From positions 124,001 through 188,000 of the forward strand of contig DAIPBO010000001.1 in the NCBI GenBank assembly GCA_036774405.1: a stretch of DNA of 64,000 nt, in the 5' to 3' direction. The translations under genes and the position numbers were made by a program. The DNA comes from JAAYDS01 sp012729155 (lineage in GTDB: Bacteria > Chloroflexota > Anaerolineae > UBA1429). The notes under the pieces are model-generated. The model was not told the origin of the DNA, made no database searches, and saw only the letters and a list, made by a program, of their open reading frames with translations. How positions within the stretch are numbered: position 1 is the stretch's first letter; the number at the start of each line of letters is the position of its first letter. Shown piece by piece: positions 1-6,928 of the stretch.

Positions 1-145
1 AGCGCCCAGTGTGCTCGGCCACGCCATGCACCAGCGCCACCACGCCGCTCACACGGCGAGGCTGCCACGTCTGCTCAAGCAGCTGGATGCCATCTGCGGC
101 GTGGAAGAGGCCTGCCTGATGGTCGATGCGTTGCTGATTACTCAC
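1..145 (-). CDS. Alpha/beta hydrolase (monoacylglycerol lipase-like), N-terminal part only
   Basis: The reverse strand is open from a GTG at 145 to the left edge, giving 48 residues. An AGGAG lies 9 nt before the GTG and decides this start. The peptide contains FHAADGIQLLEQTWQP followed by a hydrophobic beta strand and LVHGVAEHTGR. That is the usual N-terminus of the lysophospholipase/monoacylglycerol lipase group of serine hydrolases, where HG(x)EH..R precedes the oxyanion loop. The nucleophile and the rest of the catalytic triad lie outside the window. The frame is also open upstream, so a longer N-terminus is possible but has no ribosome binding site. It is divergent from the URO-D-like gene. 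Confidence 0.7.
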   Translation of the reverse strand, partial: MSNQQRIDHQAGLFHAADGIQLLEQTWQPRRVSGVVALVHGVAEHTGR

Positions 146-304
146 CCAGTGGATCTCCTGAGGGGCTGCAGAGAGCTTATTCTGGGTAGCCTCGATCGTC
201 AAACCGTGCTGCGTGGGCGCAGTGCTCGTGGGTAGGGGCACTTGGCGAGACCAACGAACCGAAGCATCATACGTGCAGGCATCATAACCAATCGGAGAGG
301 CGCC

Positions 305-1612
305 ATGACAAACGAGCAAACCAGCGATCAGACGGTGGCCGGTCAGATCGAGCGACGTACATCGTTTTCAGATCTGACCATTACGCCTCCGGAGCGTGCT
401 GTGCTGCGGGCGCTCGCCGGTGCTGTTGGCGATCTCGCCGCGCGGCCGATTGAGGCTGAAAAGCGGCGCCTGTGGACTGGTCATAACGATCTGCATCCCG
501 AGCGGCCGATGGTGTTTATCGATGTCGAGAACGGGTGGAATGAGATCATCACACAAGATCAGCTCCAGTGTCACACTCCTTTGCTGCGCCACTGGGAGAT
601 GCTCTTGCGCAAAGAGATCCACTGGGGTTCGGTGCTGTGCGACGATCGGGTGATCGAGCCTTTCTTTAACGTGCCTTATGTCTATACAGATACTGGCTGG
701 GGGCTCACCGAGACGCAGATCCGTACGGGTATGGCGGGGGGCGCCTACACCTGGGATTACCCTCTCAAGGATTATGATCGGGATTGGGCCGCACTGCGCT
801 ATCCCGAGGTCATCATCGACTGGGAACAGACGCACGCCCTGTTCGCTTTCGCCGATGACCTGTTTGGCGACCTTCTCACCGTGCGGCATCGGCACGCCTG
901 GTGGTGGTCGCTGGGCATGACGGCCGACTTTATCAAGCTGCGCGGTCTCGAGAACCTGATGCTGGACATGTACGATCACCCTGAAGGCGTCCATCGCCTG
1001 ATGGCTTTTCTGCGTGACGGTAATCTGCGCAAGATCGAGTTCCTTGAGAAGGAAGGGCTGCTGACACTCAACAACGACGGCAGCTATGTGGGGTCGGGCG
1101 GCTTTGGGTGGACAGAGCAGTTGCCGCAGCCGGATTATGCCGGGCGCGTGCGCAACATCGATCTGTGGTGTCTGACGGAGAGTCAGGAAACCGTGGGGGT
1201 GTCGCCTGCGCTGTTCGCCGAGTTCATCTATCCCTATCAGCGCACGATTGCGGAGCGCTTTGGGCTCAACTGCTACGGGTGTTGCGAGCCGGTAGACCAA
1301 CGCTGGCAGGTGCTGCGTGGGTTGCCCAGGCTGCGGCGTGTGTCGGTCTCGCCTTGGTCCAGTGTATCGCGAATGGCCGAAAACCTGGGGCGCGATTACA
1401 TCCTGTCGCGCAAGCCTTCGCCGACACCGCTTGCTATGCCCATGATGGATGAGCAGGCCGTGCGAGCAGATCTCTGTCAGGATCTGAACGATGCCCGTGA
1501 TACCGTGCTCGAGATCATCATGAAGGATAACCACACCCTGGGCGGCAATCCCCGCAACGCCCAGCGCTGGGTCGCCATCGTGCGCGAGGAGATCGACCGG
1601 CTGTGGGGCTAG
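305..1612 (+). CDS. URO-D superfamily protein (uroporphyrinogen decarboxylase/cobamide methyltransferase-like)
   Basis: 435 residues from ATG 305, preceded by GGAGAGG at a normal distance; a TTG 63 nt upstream in the same frame has no such signal. The length and the motif YGCCEP at about residues 322-327, followed by a Trp-rich strand, fit the URO-D fold family. That family includes uroporphyrinogen decarboxylase and the methylcobamide:coenzyme M or corrinoid methyltransferases. The CC pair could supply a zinc or thiol ligand, as in MtaA/CmuA-type enzymes. No heme-biosynthesis gene is nearby, so a role in methyl transfer or catabolism is more likely than heme synthesis. The substrate cannot be told from sequence. 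Confidence 0.75.
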   Translation: MTNEQTSDQTVAGQIERRTSFSDLTITPPERAVLRALAGAVGDLAARPIEAEKRRLWTGHNDLHPERPMVFIDVENGWNEIITQDQLQCHTPLLRHWEMLLRKEIHWGSVLCDDRVIEPFFNVPYVYTDTGWGLTETQIRTGMAGGAYTWDYPLKDYDRDWAALRYPEVIIDWEQTHALFAFADDLFGDLLTVRHRHAWWWSLGMTADFIKLRGLENLMLDMYDHPEGVHRLMAFLRDGNLRKIEFLEKEGLLTLNNDGSYVGSGGFGWTEQLPQPDYAGRVRNIDLWCLTESQETVGVSPALFAEFIYPYQRTIAERFGLNCYGCCEPVDQRWQVLRGLPRLRRVSVSPWSSVSRMAENLGRDYILSRKPSPTPLAMPMMDEQAVRADLCQDLNDARDTVLEIIMKDNHTLGGNPRNAQRWVAIVREEIDRLWG

Positions 1613-1639
1613 GCTGCAGCCCTGCTTTTGGCGCGCCCT

Positions 1640-1655
1640 GCAGCGCGGCTATAAT
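1640..1655 (+). promoter_or_regulatory. -10 promoter element TATAAT
   Basis: A perfect TATAAT at 1650-1655 lies 40 nt before the start of the small membrane protein. A weak TTTGGC-like -35 sits 17 nt upstream. The leader carries GGGGAGG ahead of the ATG. Confidence 0.5.
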
Positions 1656-1695
1656 GCGGCACACATGGTGAAGGTGATCAGGGGAGGTTGAGGCA

Positions 1696-1884
1696 ATGGC
1701 TAAACGGAACAAGACGCGAGTGGCAACGGCGCGCCGCCGCCAAGAGGCTGCCAAAGCCGAGCCCCCCCCCGCCAGGGTAGACCTTCACGAGGAGTATCGC
1801 TACGTCATCGCCGATCTCAAGCGTTTTGGCCTGCTGGCCGTGGCGATGTTCGCTTTGTTGATCGGGCTGGCGCTGCTCTTGTAG
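1696..1884 (+). CDS. Small single-span membrane protein of unknown function
   Basis: 62 residues. The start has a strong GGGGAGG. The N-terminal third is strongly basic (many Lys/Arg), followed by an acidic/aromatic stretch (HEEYRYVIADLKRF). A C-terminal hydrophobic helix covers about residues 41-62 and runs to the end, the arrangement of a tail-anchored protein with its basic end in the cytoplasm. It has its own TATAAT. No family is recognised. The composition and placement support a real gene rather than chance. Confidence 0.65.
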   Translation: MAKRNKTRVATARRRQEAAKAEPPPARVDLHEEYRYVIADLKRFGLLAVAMFALLIGLALLL

Positions 1885-1904
1885 GGCGGCGGCGCCACGC
1901 GAGA

Positions 1905-2600
1905 CTATGCATCAACGCGCCTGTTGTCGTAGCTGTGGCGCATCCACGCCCGAATCGCCCCGTTGACCCCTACAAGCAATAGCCGCGCCGCCACCGCAGC
2001 CCAGACGCTCTCGGTCATGATCGTCACCACCGTAGCGGCCACGTCAAGGGCGCGTGACAACCACCAATTGGCGCGTTCGACGTGCGACTGAGGAGCGCGC
2101 ATCGCTGGGAAGCACCACCCGGCCAACGTGCGCAGGGCGACAGCCCCCCAGGCACCCCAATAGGCCCCCGCCAGCGGCGCCAACACGCCCCGTAGTACCA
2201 TCAACAACGCCTCATCGCGCAGCGCTTTGGCCAGTGGCGCCACTGCGCCCTCTCGCCCGATCCCCTGAGGGGCCGATCGTCGCCATAGGCCGCCCCACAG
2301 CAGCCCGATGCAGAGCGCCATGCCGGCCACAAAACCTGGCAGCCATGGTAGCGCGGCTTGCCAAGAGAAGGGCATCAGACCAACATCCTCGGCAGAGAAA
2401 AGGCCGGCGATCAGACCAGCAACCAGCACCGCGGCCACGGCAACGAGTGCGAGCGGGCTGGCCAGCCAGACCCAACCTGGCCGACGGCCCTCATTGGCGA
2501 TACGCCACCGCACTGCCGCCCACTCAACGGCGTACCATACGGCCAGCAGAAGCAGTCCGGCGACTGTCTTTGGAAGCCACAGTTGCACGTTAGGTATCAT
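1905..2600 (-). CDS. Multi-span membrane protein of unknown function
   Basis: 231 residues with about six hydrophobic segments beginning near residues 8, 47, 85, 130, 150 and 195. A stretch LRDEALLMVLRGVLAP recalls the E-E..R region of CPBP/CAAX proteases, but the second Glu and the later His motifs are absent, so no protease activity is claimed. The ATG at 2600 has no Shine-Dalgarno. Instead TAGAAT ends 6 nt before the ATG, with TTGACA 16 nt further up, so its mRNA should be leaderless. It converges with the small membrane protein at 1696. Confidence 0.6.
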   Translation of the reverse strand: MIPNVQLWLPKTVAGLLLLAVWYAVEWAAVRWRIANEGRRPGWVWLASPLALVAVAAVLVAGLIAGLFSAEDVGLMPFSWQAALPWLPGFVAGMALCIGLLWGGLWRRSAPQGIGREGAVAPLAKALRDEALLMVLRGVLAPLAGAYWGAWGAVALRTLAGWCFPAMRAPQSHVERANWWLSRALDVAATVVTIMTESVWAAVAARLLLVGVNGAIRAWMRHSYDNRRVDA

Positions 2601-2606
2601 GTCGCG

Positions 2607-2634
2607 ATTCTAAGGTAGCGGGGGGCGCTGTCAA
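2607..2634 (-). promoter_or_regulatory. Leaderless promoter TTGACA-16-TAGAAT
   Basis: Reverse strand: TTGACA at 2634-2629, a 16-nt spacer and TAGAAT at 2612-2607. The ATG follows after CGCGAC (6 nt). Transcription should start at or within a base or two of the A of the ATG. Confidence 0.7.
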
Positions 2635-2649
2635 ACCTGTGAGCCCGGC

Positions 2650-2678
2650 TTGGCCGTGGCGCGCGCCTGGGGCATACT
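2650..2678 (+). promoter_or_regulatory. Promoter TTGGCC-17-CATACT
   Basis: A -35-like TTGGCC (2650-2655), a 17-nt spacer and CATACT (2673-2678) lie 21 nt before the ATG at 2700. The leader holds GGAGG. Confidence 0.45.
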
Positions 2679-2699
2679 CGTGCAGGAGGTGCCTGGGAG

Positions 2700-3170
2700 A
2701 TGGTCTTGCTGCTGGTGGCTGCTGGCGCTCTGCTGAGCCTCATGCTCGGCTTTTGGCACTGGCTACGCGCCGAGGCGCTGACGGCCTTTCTCCTCTACCA
2801 GGCGGCGCTGGGTTTGGCCGATCTTATGAGCCTCTGGCTGCGTGGCCGCCAGCACCGACGCCAGGCAGCGCTGGCGGCATGCCTGTGGCTTGCGAGCATG
2901 CTTTCTCTGGCCATCTGGCCCCGCCCATGGCCGGCGCTGGCCGCCGTGGTGACGGCCGCCATGCTGGCTGCTGTTCACCGGCTGGACGTAGCGCTGTTCG
3001 CCGCTACGACCTTGCCAGTTTCTCTGCTTCTGATCGGTACCGCTCTCTGGCGCAGTAACCCCTTTCCTTTTGGCCTGCTGCTTGTGCTGGTCGCCATGGC
3101 CGGCGTGCTCTGGTGGCGCCGTCGAACGCAGCCTACGCCAGGCGGCGCTGACAAGCCACAGTCTCGTTGA
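2700..3170 (+). CDS. Small hydrophobic membrane protein of unknown function
   Basis: 156 residues, mostly hydrophobic, with four or five predicted membrane helices (about residues 2-20, 25-45, 58-75, 80-98, 102-140). A basic tail (WWRRRTQ) ends in a short polar stretch. A GGAGG precedes the ATG. No motif tied to a known family is visible. It converges with maf. The strong Leu/Ala bias matches other small membrane proteins of the window, so this is probably a real lineage-specific gene. Confidence 0.5.
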   Translation: MVLLLVAAGALLSLMLGFWHWLRAEALTAFLLYQAALGLADLMSLWLRGRQHRRQAALAACLWLASMLSLAIWPRPWPALAAVVTAAMLAAVHRLDVALFAATTLPVSLLLIGTALWRSNPFPFGLLLVLVAMAGVLWWRRRTQPTPGGADKPQSR

Positions 3171-3210
3171 GGCGCGTCACCCGAGGCCTAGCCACCAGCA
3201 TGCCCGTCGC

Positions 3211-3891
3211 TCAGCTGACGATGCACCGTGTCCAGGTGTCTGGCTCGGCCAAGAGGATGGCTCGCGCCCAGGCACAGCCCCCATGCTGCCGAGCCCAAGG
3301 ACAAGCCCGCAGCGGATGCCTGGCAGGCGATAGTCCCCACAATGCCAGCTGGCGATGCAGGTGGCACAGGGGCAGCCCCATCACGTTGGCATAGCAGTCG
3401 CCATACTCTTGCACGGGCCTGAACTCGGGATGCTGACAGGCGTATGCGCCGGCTTTGTCGAGCGGGTCGCCGCTGGCCACATAGTTGGCGATCTCATCAT
3501 CGCTGTACGGCCGCATTACCACGGGCGATGAGGCCAGTTGCAGCGCCAGTTCGCCCTGATGACAGATGGCGATGCCTGTGTGCACCACGTGAGCGCGGCC
3601 TCGCAGGGCGCAGAGCATCTCAGTAGCCTCAGCGGCATCGCGCGGTTTGCCCAGCACGGCGCCATCGAGCACTACCAGGGTGTCGGCCGCAATGACCAGT
3701 GCCTCTCCCCTCGTCGAGCAGGCCGCACGGGCCTTGATAGATGCCAACCGACACGCCATCGCCGTGGGAGATTCACCTGGCAGCGGCGTCTCGTCGACGT
3801 CGGCGGGGACAATGGATGGCTGCATACCCAAAGCGCCCAAGAGCTCGGCACGGCGCGGCGAAGCTGAGGCCAGAACAATCAAGTCCATCAC
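3211..3891 (-). CDS. maf: Maf family nucleoside triphosphate pyrophosphatase
   Basis: Maf proteins hydrolyse dTTP/UTP or modified nucleotides to the monophosphate and pyrophosphate in the cytoplasm and may restrain division. The signature SASPRR is at residues 9-14, AADT at about 68-71, and the C-terminal NVMGLPL block is present near residue 165. The start follows AGAGAGG; the second Met (3888) is equally possible. The family is usually about 190-200 residues. Here the conserved part ends near 187 and a tail of about 40 residues rich in Cys, Arg and Trp follows with no family counterpart. A TATAAT at 3917-3912 serves it. Confidence 0.88.
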   Translation of the reverse strand: MMDLIVLASASPRRAELLGALGMQPSIVPADVDETPLPGESPTAMACRLASIKARAACSTRGEALVIAADTLVVLDGAVLGKPRDAAEATEMLCALRGRAHVVHTGIAICHQGELALQLASSPVVMRPYSDDEIANYVASGDPLDKAGAYACQHPEFRPVQEYGDCYANVMGLPLCHLHRQLALWGLSPARHPLRACPWARQHGGCAWARAILLAEPDTWTRCIVS

Positions 3892-3911
3892 CTCTCTAGA
3901 GAGATGATGCG

Positions 3912-3917
3912 ATTATA
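3912..3917 (-). promoter_or_regulatory. -10 element TATAAT of maf
   Basis: Perfect TATAAT on the reverse strand, 20 nt ahead of the maf start. No good -35 is visible at 16-18 nt. Confidence 0.5.
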
Positions 3918-3939
3918 GCAGCAATGGCCGCTGCGGCCC

Positions 3940-5310
3940 CTATGGCGCAATCGGCGCAAATGTGAACGTGACCTCGCCTTCGACCACCGCTAGCCGAGCA
4001 CTGGCAACCCAATAGGCCTGCCAGGGGCAGATACCTTCAGGGTCTCCCTCGACGACGGCCTCATCGGCCTCTGGGCCATTGACGATGCCATCCGCTGACG
4101 GCGTAAGCCGCGCAATCAGTTCGCCACCGCGGTAGAGAGCTACTGTCACGCAGCGCAACTGCTCATCGGGCAGACCGGTAATGGTCACACGAGTAACCAA
4201 CGGAGCGAGGATGTCCTCAGGAGGGGGAGGCAGGTCGGGCTGAATGGCGGCTACGTTGATCTCCACCAGGCGCTCGCTGTTGCGATCGGGGCGCGCCATA
4301 ATCCGTAGCCCCTGCCGACGCTGCTCGTGTGTTTGCCCCGCAAGCGCGGCATGAACCGCCATTTCAGCCCAGGTCGAACCATCGGCCCAATTGGGCAAGA
4401 TGACGGTCATCAGCCGCTGCGCCAGCGCAATGCTTTGCGTCTCAGCCTCTGCCGTCGGGGCCGCCAGGCTCAGGTTGATAAAGACGAGATCTTCCTCTGG
4501 CCCCACCAGAGTGAGCGTACCCTGACTGTCTTGTGTGGTGCCCACTACAGACGGGTGGCCCATGCGCTCGCTGGATCGAGCAAAGCTGAGCCGTAGCTCT
4601 GGAGGCAGGCCCTCGTAGGCCCATTGCAGCGTCTGCCGAGAGAGGTCAGTGCCCAGAATGGGGTCATACAGTCGCAACTCGCCAGGGTTGGGGGTAGACG
4701 AGCACCATAGCTCGCTGAGCTCGATCGTGGCTCCTCGCTCGTGCGGTAGCACGTTGACGCGCACGGCCTCGGTAGCCTCAACCTGCGTCGGGAGCCCGTT
4801 GGGATCACCTGCCGCCAATGTCTCGTGCAGCCAGCGCGTGCTCTCGGCCCAGTTTGGCAGAGCGTGTGTCAGCAAGGCGGCTAGAGCACGCTCGGTGGCC
4901 GTGTCGTCGTCGTTGAGGCGCACCTGGATGCATACAATCTGGTCGTCGCGCAAGGTGACGCTGACCTTGGCGGTCTGGTCGGCGTTAATGGCCTCGAGCC
5001 GACGCAAAGCGCCCAGGCTCCCACTCTCAACAGGAGACAGCCGTCCATACCCCAGCTCGTCAAAGAGAGCCCACAGCTCCTGCAACTCCACAGCCAGCCC
5101 GACGGCAGGCGTGGGTGTGAGCGTTGGCGTAGCAGTGGGCGCAGGCGTGGACGTAGGCGGCGGCGTGAAAGTGAGAGTAGGCTGTGGTGTGGCGGTCGAT
5201 GCTATTGGGGTAGCGGTTGGTTCAGGCTGAGGCGTTGGGGTGCAGCCAACCAGAACCAACACCCAACATAGTGCGACCACAGCAATGCGTTGTCGCGAAG
5301 CAAGCGTCAT
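3940..5310 (-). CDS. Lipoprotein of unknown function with proline/threonine-rich stalk
   Basis: 456 residues from the ATG at 5310, which has GGAAGG upstream; the frame is open further upstream but without a signal peptide. A hydrophobic signal helix ends in LVLVGC, a lipobox, so Cys would be the lipidated first residue of the mature protein. A stalk of about 45 residues of Pro/Thr/Ala follows (residues 24-70), typical of Chloroflexota surface proteins. The remaining soluble part has two similar segments with the pattern ALAALLTHALPNW / ALAQRLMTVILPNW near residues 160 and 300, suggesting an internal duplication. No enzymatic motif is recognised. Confidence 0.7.
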   Translation of the reverse strand: MTLASRQRIAVVALCWVLVLVGCTPTPQPEPTATPIASTATPQPTLTFTPPPTSTPAPTATPTLTPTPAVGLAVELQELWALFDELGYGRLSPVESGSLGALRRLEAINADQTAKVSVTLRDDQIVCIQVRLNDDDTATERALAALLTHALPNWAESTRWLHETLAAGDPNGLPTQVEATEAVRVNVLPHERGATIELSELWCSSTPNPGELRLYDPILGTDLSRQTLQWAYEGLPPELRLSFARSSERMGHPSVVGTTQDSQGTLTLVGPEEDLVFINLSLAAPTAEAETQSIALAQRLMTVILPNWADGSTWAEMAVHAALAGQTHEQRRQGLRIMARPDRNSERLVEINVAAIQPDLPPPPEDILAPLVTRVTITGLPDEQLRCVTVALYRGGELIARLTPSADGIVNGPEADEAVVEGDPEGICPWQAYWVASARLAVVEGEVTFTFAPIAP

Positions 5311-5389
5311 AGTGCCTTCCCGTCGTCGACTGGCCCGGCGTGGGTTGCTCTCCGCAGGGTGCGCTCGCATATGTCCTTGAGCGAGGACA

Positions 5390-5421
5390 TACGTGGCCCC
5401 CGTGCGCACGGGGGCCACGTA
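5390..5421. terminator. Perfect hairpin between the PIG-L and lipoprotein genes
   Basis: A 12-bp perfect stem (TACGTGGCCCCC with its complement) closes a central GTGCGCAC that is itself self-complementary. It lies just after the PIG-L stop on the reverse strand. There is no clear U-run, so it could act as a terminator or a 3' stabiliser. Confidence 0.5.
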
Positions 5422-5430
5422 GCAAGGGCA

Positions 5431-6252
5431 CTAGAACGGGAAGAGAATATCTTTGTTCTCTTCGGTCAGCGGCGAGCCATACTCGCTGCCTTCATAGACC
5501 TCGACCGCGACGGCAGCGCGGCCCCGCTCTTCACCATAGCGGGCGACCAGCTCTGCCCGATACTTGTCAGCCAGCCTGAGCGAGTTCTTGTGATAGTACT
5601 CGTGCAGCCAGGCGTTGCGCTCGGCTTCGCCCTCGGGCACCTGTTCCAGCTCCCGACGGTTGTAAGGCAGCCACTCATACATCTGTGAGATGTGGCAGCC
5701 GAGTGCGTCGATCTTCTGGTCGAGCACCGAGCTGATATCTACCACCACATCGGGCTGGATGGGGTAGGGCTTTTGGAAATGGTCGTAACCATAGGCGATA
5801 ACGGGCATGGCGCGGAGGTGCTCAACGCGAGACACCACGTTAGGCACGGTGGCCATGTACATGGCGTCCACTACCACGGTGCCACAGGCACGGTGATCGG
5901 GGTGATAGTCCCACATGCGTGGCGAAAGCACCAGGTCGGGCTTGAACTCGCGGGTGATGGCGATGACCTGATCGCGCACCTCTAGGGTGGGCATCAGCAT
6001 GCCGTCGTGGCTGTCGAGGGTGATATATTCGCACCCCAAGGTCTTGCCCGAGTTGGCAGCCTCGGTACGGCGCCGCCATGCCAGAGGCGCACCGCCTTCC
6101 CACATGTGGCCGGCATCGCCGTTAGTCAGCGAGACCATCTTGACGATATGACCTTGCTTAACGTACAGCGCGGCCGTGCCACCTGACTTGCTGTCAGGGT
6201 CGTCGGGGTGCGCGCCAAAGATGAGAACGCGCAACTGCTTTTTCTCTGCCAT
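5431..6252 (-). CDS. PIG-L/LmbE family zinc-dependent deacetylase
   Basis: 273 residues. The family removes N-acetyl groups from GlcNAc conjugates (bacillithiol, mycothiol, glycolipids) with a zinc bound by an AHPDD motif and a later His. Here GAHPDDPD is at residues 13-20 and HPDHRACG at about 118-125. The usual AHPDDxE has D-P-D here, as in some deacetylases acting on other amides. GGAGG precedes the ATG. Promoter TTGACA-18-TAGGAT lies at 6334-6305. It is a monocistronic unit bounded by a hairpin at 5390. Substrate unknown. Confidence 0.85.
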   Translation of the reverse strand: MAEKKQLRVLIFGAHPDDPDSKSGGTAALYVKQGHIVKMVSLTNGDAGHMWEGGAPLAWRRRTEAANSGKTLGCEYITLDSHDGMLMPTLEVRDQVIAITREFKPDLVLSPRMWDYHPDHRACGTVVVDAMYMATVPNVVSRVEHLRAMPVIAYGYDHFQKPYPIQPDVVVDISSVLDQKIDALGCHISQMYEWLPYNRRELEQVPEGEAERNAWLHEYYHKNSLRLADKYRAELVARYGEERGRAAVAVEVYEGSEYGSPLTEENKDILFPF

Positions 6253-6304
6253 GATACCTCCTCGGATCCCGTTGAGTACTCTCGCCTGCGATGGCGTCAG
6301 CCCT

Positions 6305-6334
6305 ATCCTAGTGCAGAGTACCGCAGACTGTCAA
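6305..6334 (-). promoter_or_regulatory. Promoter TTGACA-18-TAGGAT of the PIG-L gene
   Basis: Reverse strand: TTGACA at 6334-6329, 18-nt spacer, TAGGAT at 6310-6305, giving a leader of about 45 nt. Confidence 0.55.
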
Positions 6335-6470
6335 CTCGCGTCTCTGCCGAGGCTCTTGCCAGGCATCATCGGCCTATGGAACTGAGGGCCAGCTAGGCTC
6401 TCGCACTGGCTTCAGCCTGTCAACAAGCTGGCAATTTTATTGGCTAACAGGCACTCGGTAGACAAATATC

Positions 6471-6499
6471 TTGACATTTGGAACAATATCTGATATGAT
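6471..6499 (+). promoter_or_regulatory. Strong sigma-70 promoter TTGACA-17-TATGAT
   Basis: TTGACA at 6471-6476, exactly 17 nt, then TATGAT at 6494-6499. It sits in an unusually AT-rich stretch (6430-6500) with a repeated AATATCT on either side of the spacer (near 6466 and 6485). Those repeats could bind the downstream DUF2089 regulator-like protein; this is inference. Confidence 0.7.
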
Positions 6500-6520
6500 C
6501 CACATGAAAGGAGACATCCT

Positions 6521-6913
6521 ATGCGCAAACTACTCGAGCGATGCCCCAATTGTGGCGGCGATTTAGAGATCACCGAGGTGCGCTGCACCCAGTGCGATAC
6601 CACCATTCGTGCCCACTACGCTCCTTGCAGCTTTTGTCGATTGGATGAACAGACGCTGCTCTTTATCCAGGAATTCATGCGTTCTCGCGGCAATCTGCGT
6701 GAGATGGCTCGCGAGAGCGGAGAATCGTACTGGGCGTTGCGTGCCAGGTTGAACGAGGTGGTGCGAGCGATGGGTCTCGAGGCTGAAGAGCCTGAGGAAG
6801 AGGACCAGCTGGCCGAGAAACGACGCGAAGTCCTGTTGCAGGTGCAGCAGGGCAAGTTAGCTGCCTCAGAGGCGGCCGCTGTGCTGGCCTCGTTGAGCGC
6901 AGAGAACGAGTAG
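6521..6913 (+). CDS. DUF2089 family zinc-ribbon, helix-turn-helix-like protein
   Basis: 130 residues. Three CxxC pairs at residues 8/11, 22/25 and 36/39 form an N-terminal zinc ribbon. A helical segment (about 45-85) with the DUF2089 pattern FIQEF..SRGNLREMARESG.SYWALRARLNEV looks like a DNA-binding helix-turn-helix. An acidic linker follows, then a short helical hairpin (REVLLQVQQGKLAASEAAAVLASL), which is a SHOCT-like oligomerisation motif. AAAGGAG precedes the ATG. The downstream pentapeptide protein begins with the same hairpin motif, so the two products may pair. The likely role is a transcription regulator of its own operon. Confidence 0.85.
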   Translation: MRKLLERCPNCGGDLEITEVRCTQCDTTIRAHYAPCSFCRLDEQTLLFIQEFMRSRGNLREMARESGESYWALRARLNEVVRAMGLEAEEPEEEDQLAEKRREVLLQVQQGKLAASEAAAVLASLSAENE

Positions 6914-6928
6914 AGAAGGGGTCGTGAG

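Noticed and set aside
368..1534. 388-codon open frame on the reverse strand inside the URO-D-like gene
   Set aside because: Composition is that of an antisense shadow (many His/Arg/Gln), with no domain, and the forward frame is clearly a protein family.
1905..2600. CPBP/CAAX protease call for the membrane protein
   Set aside because: The EExxxR motif is incomplete and the His motifs are missing.
4649..5230. 193-codon forward frame with Val/Gly repeats
   Set aside because: It is the complement of the Pro/Thr stalk of the lipoprotein on the reverse strand.
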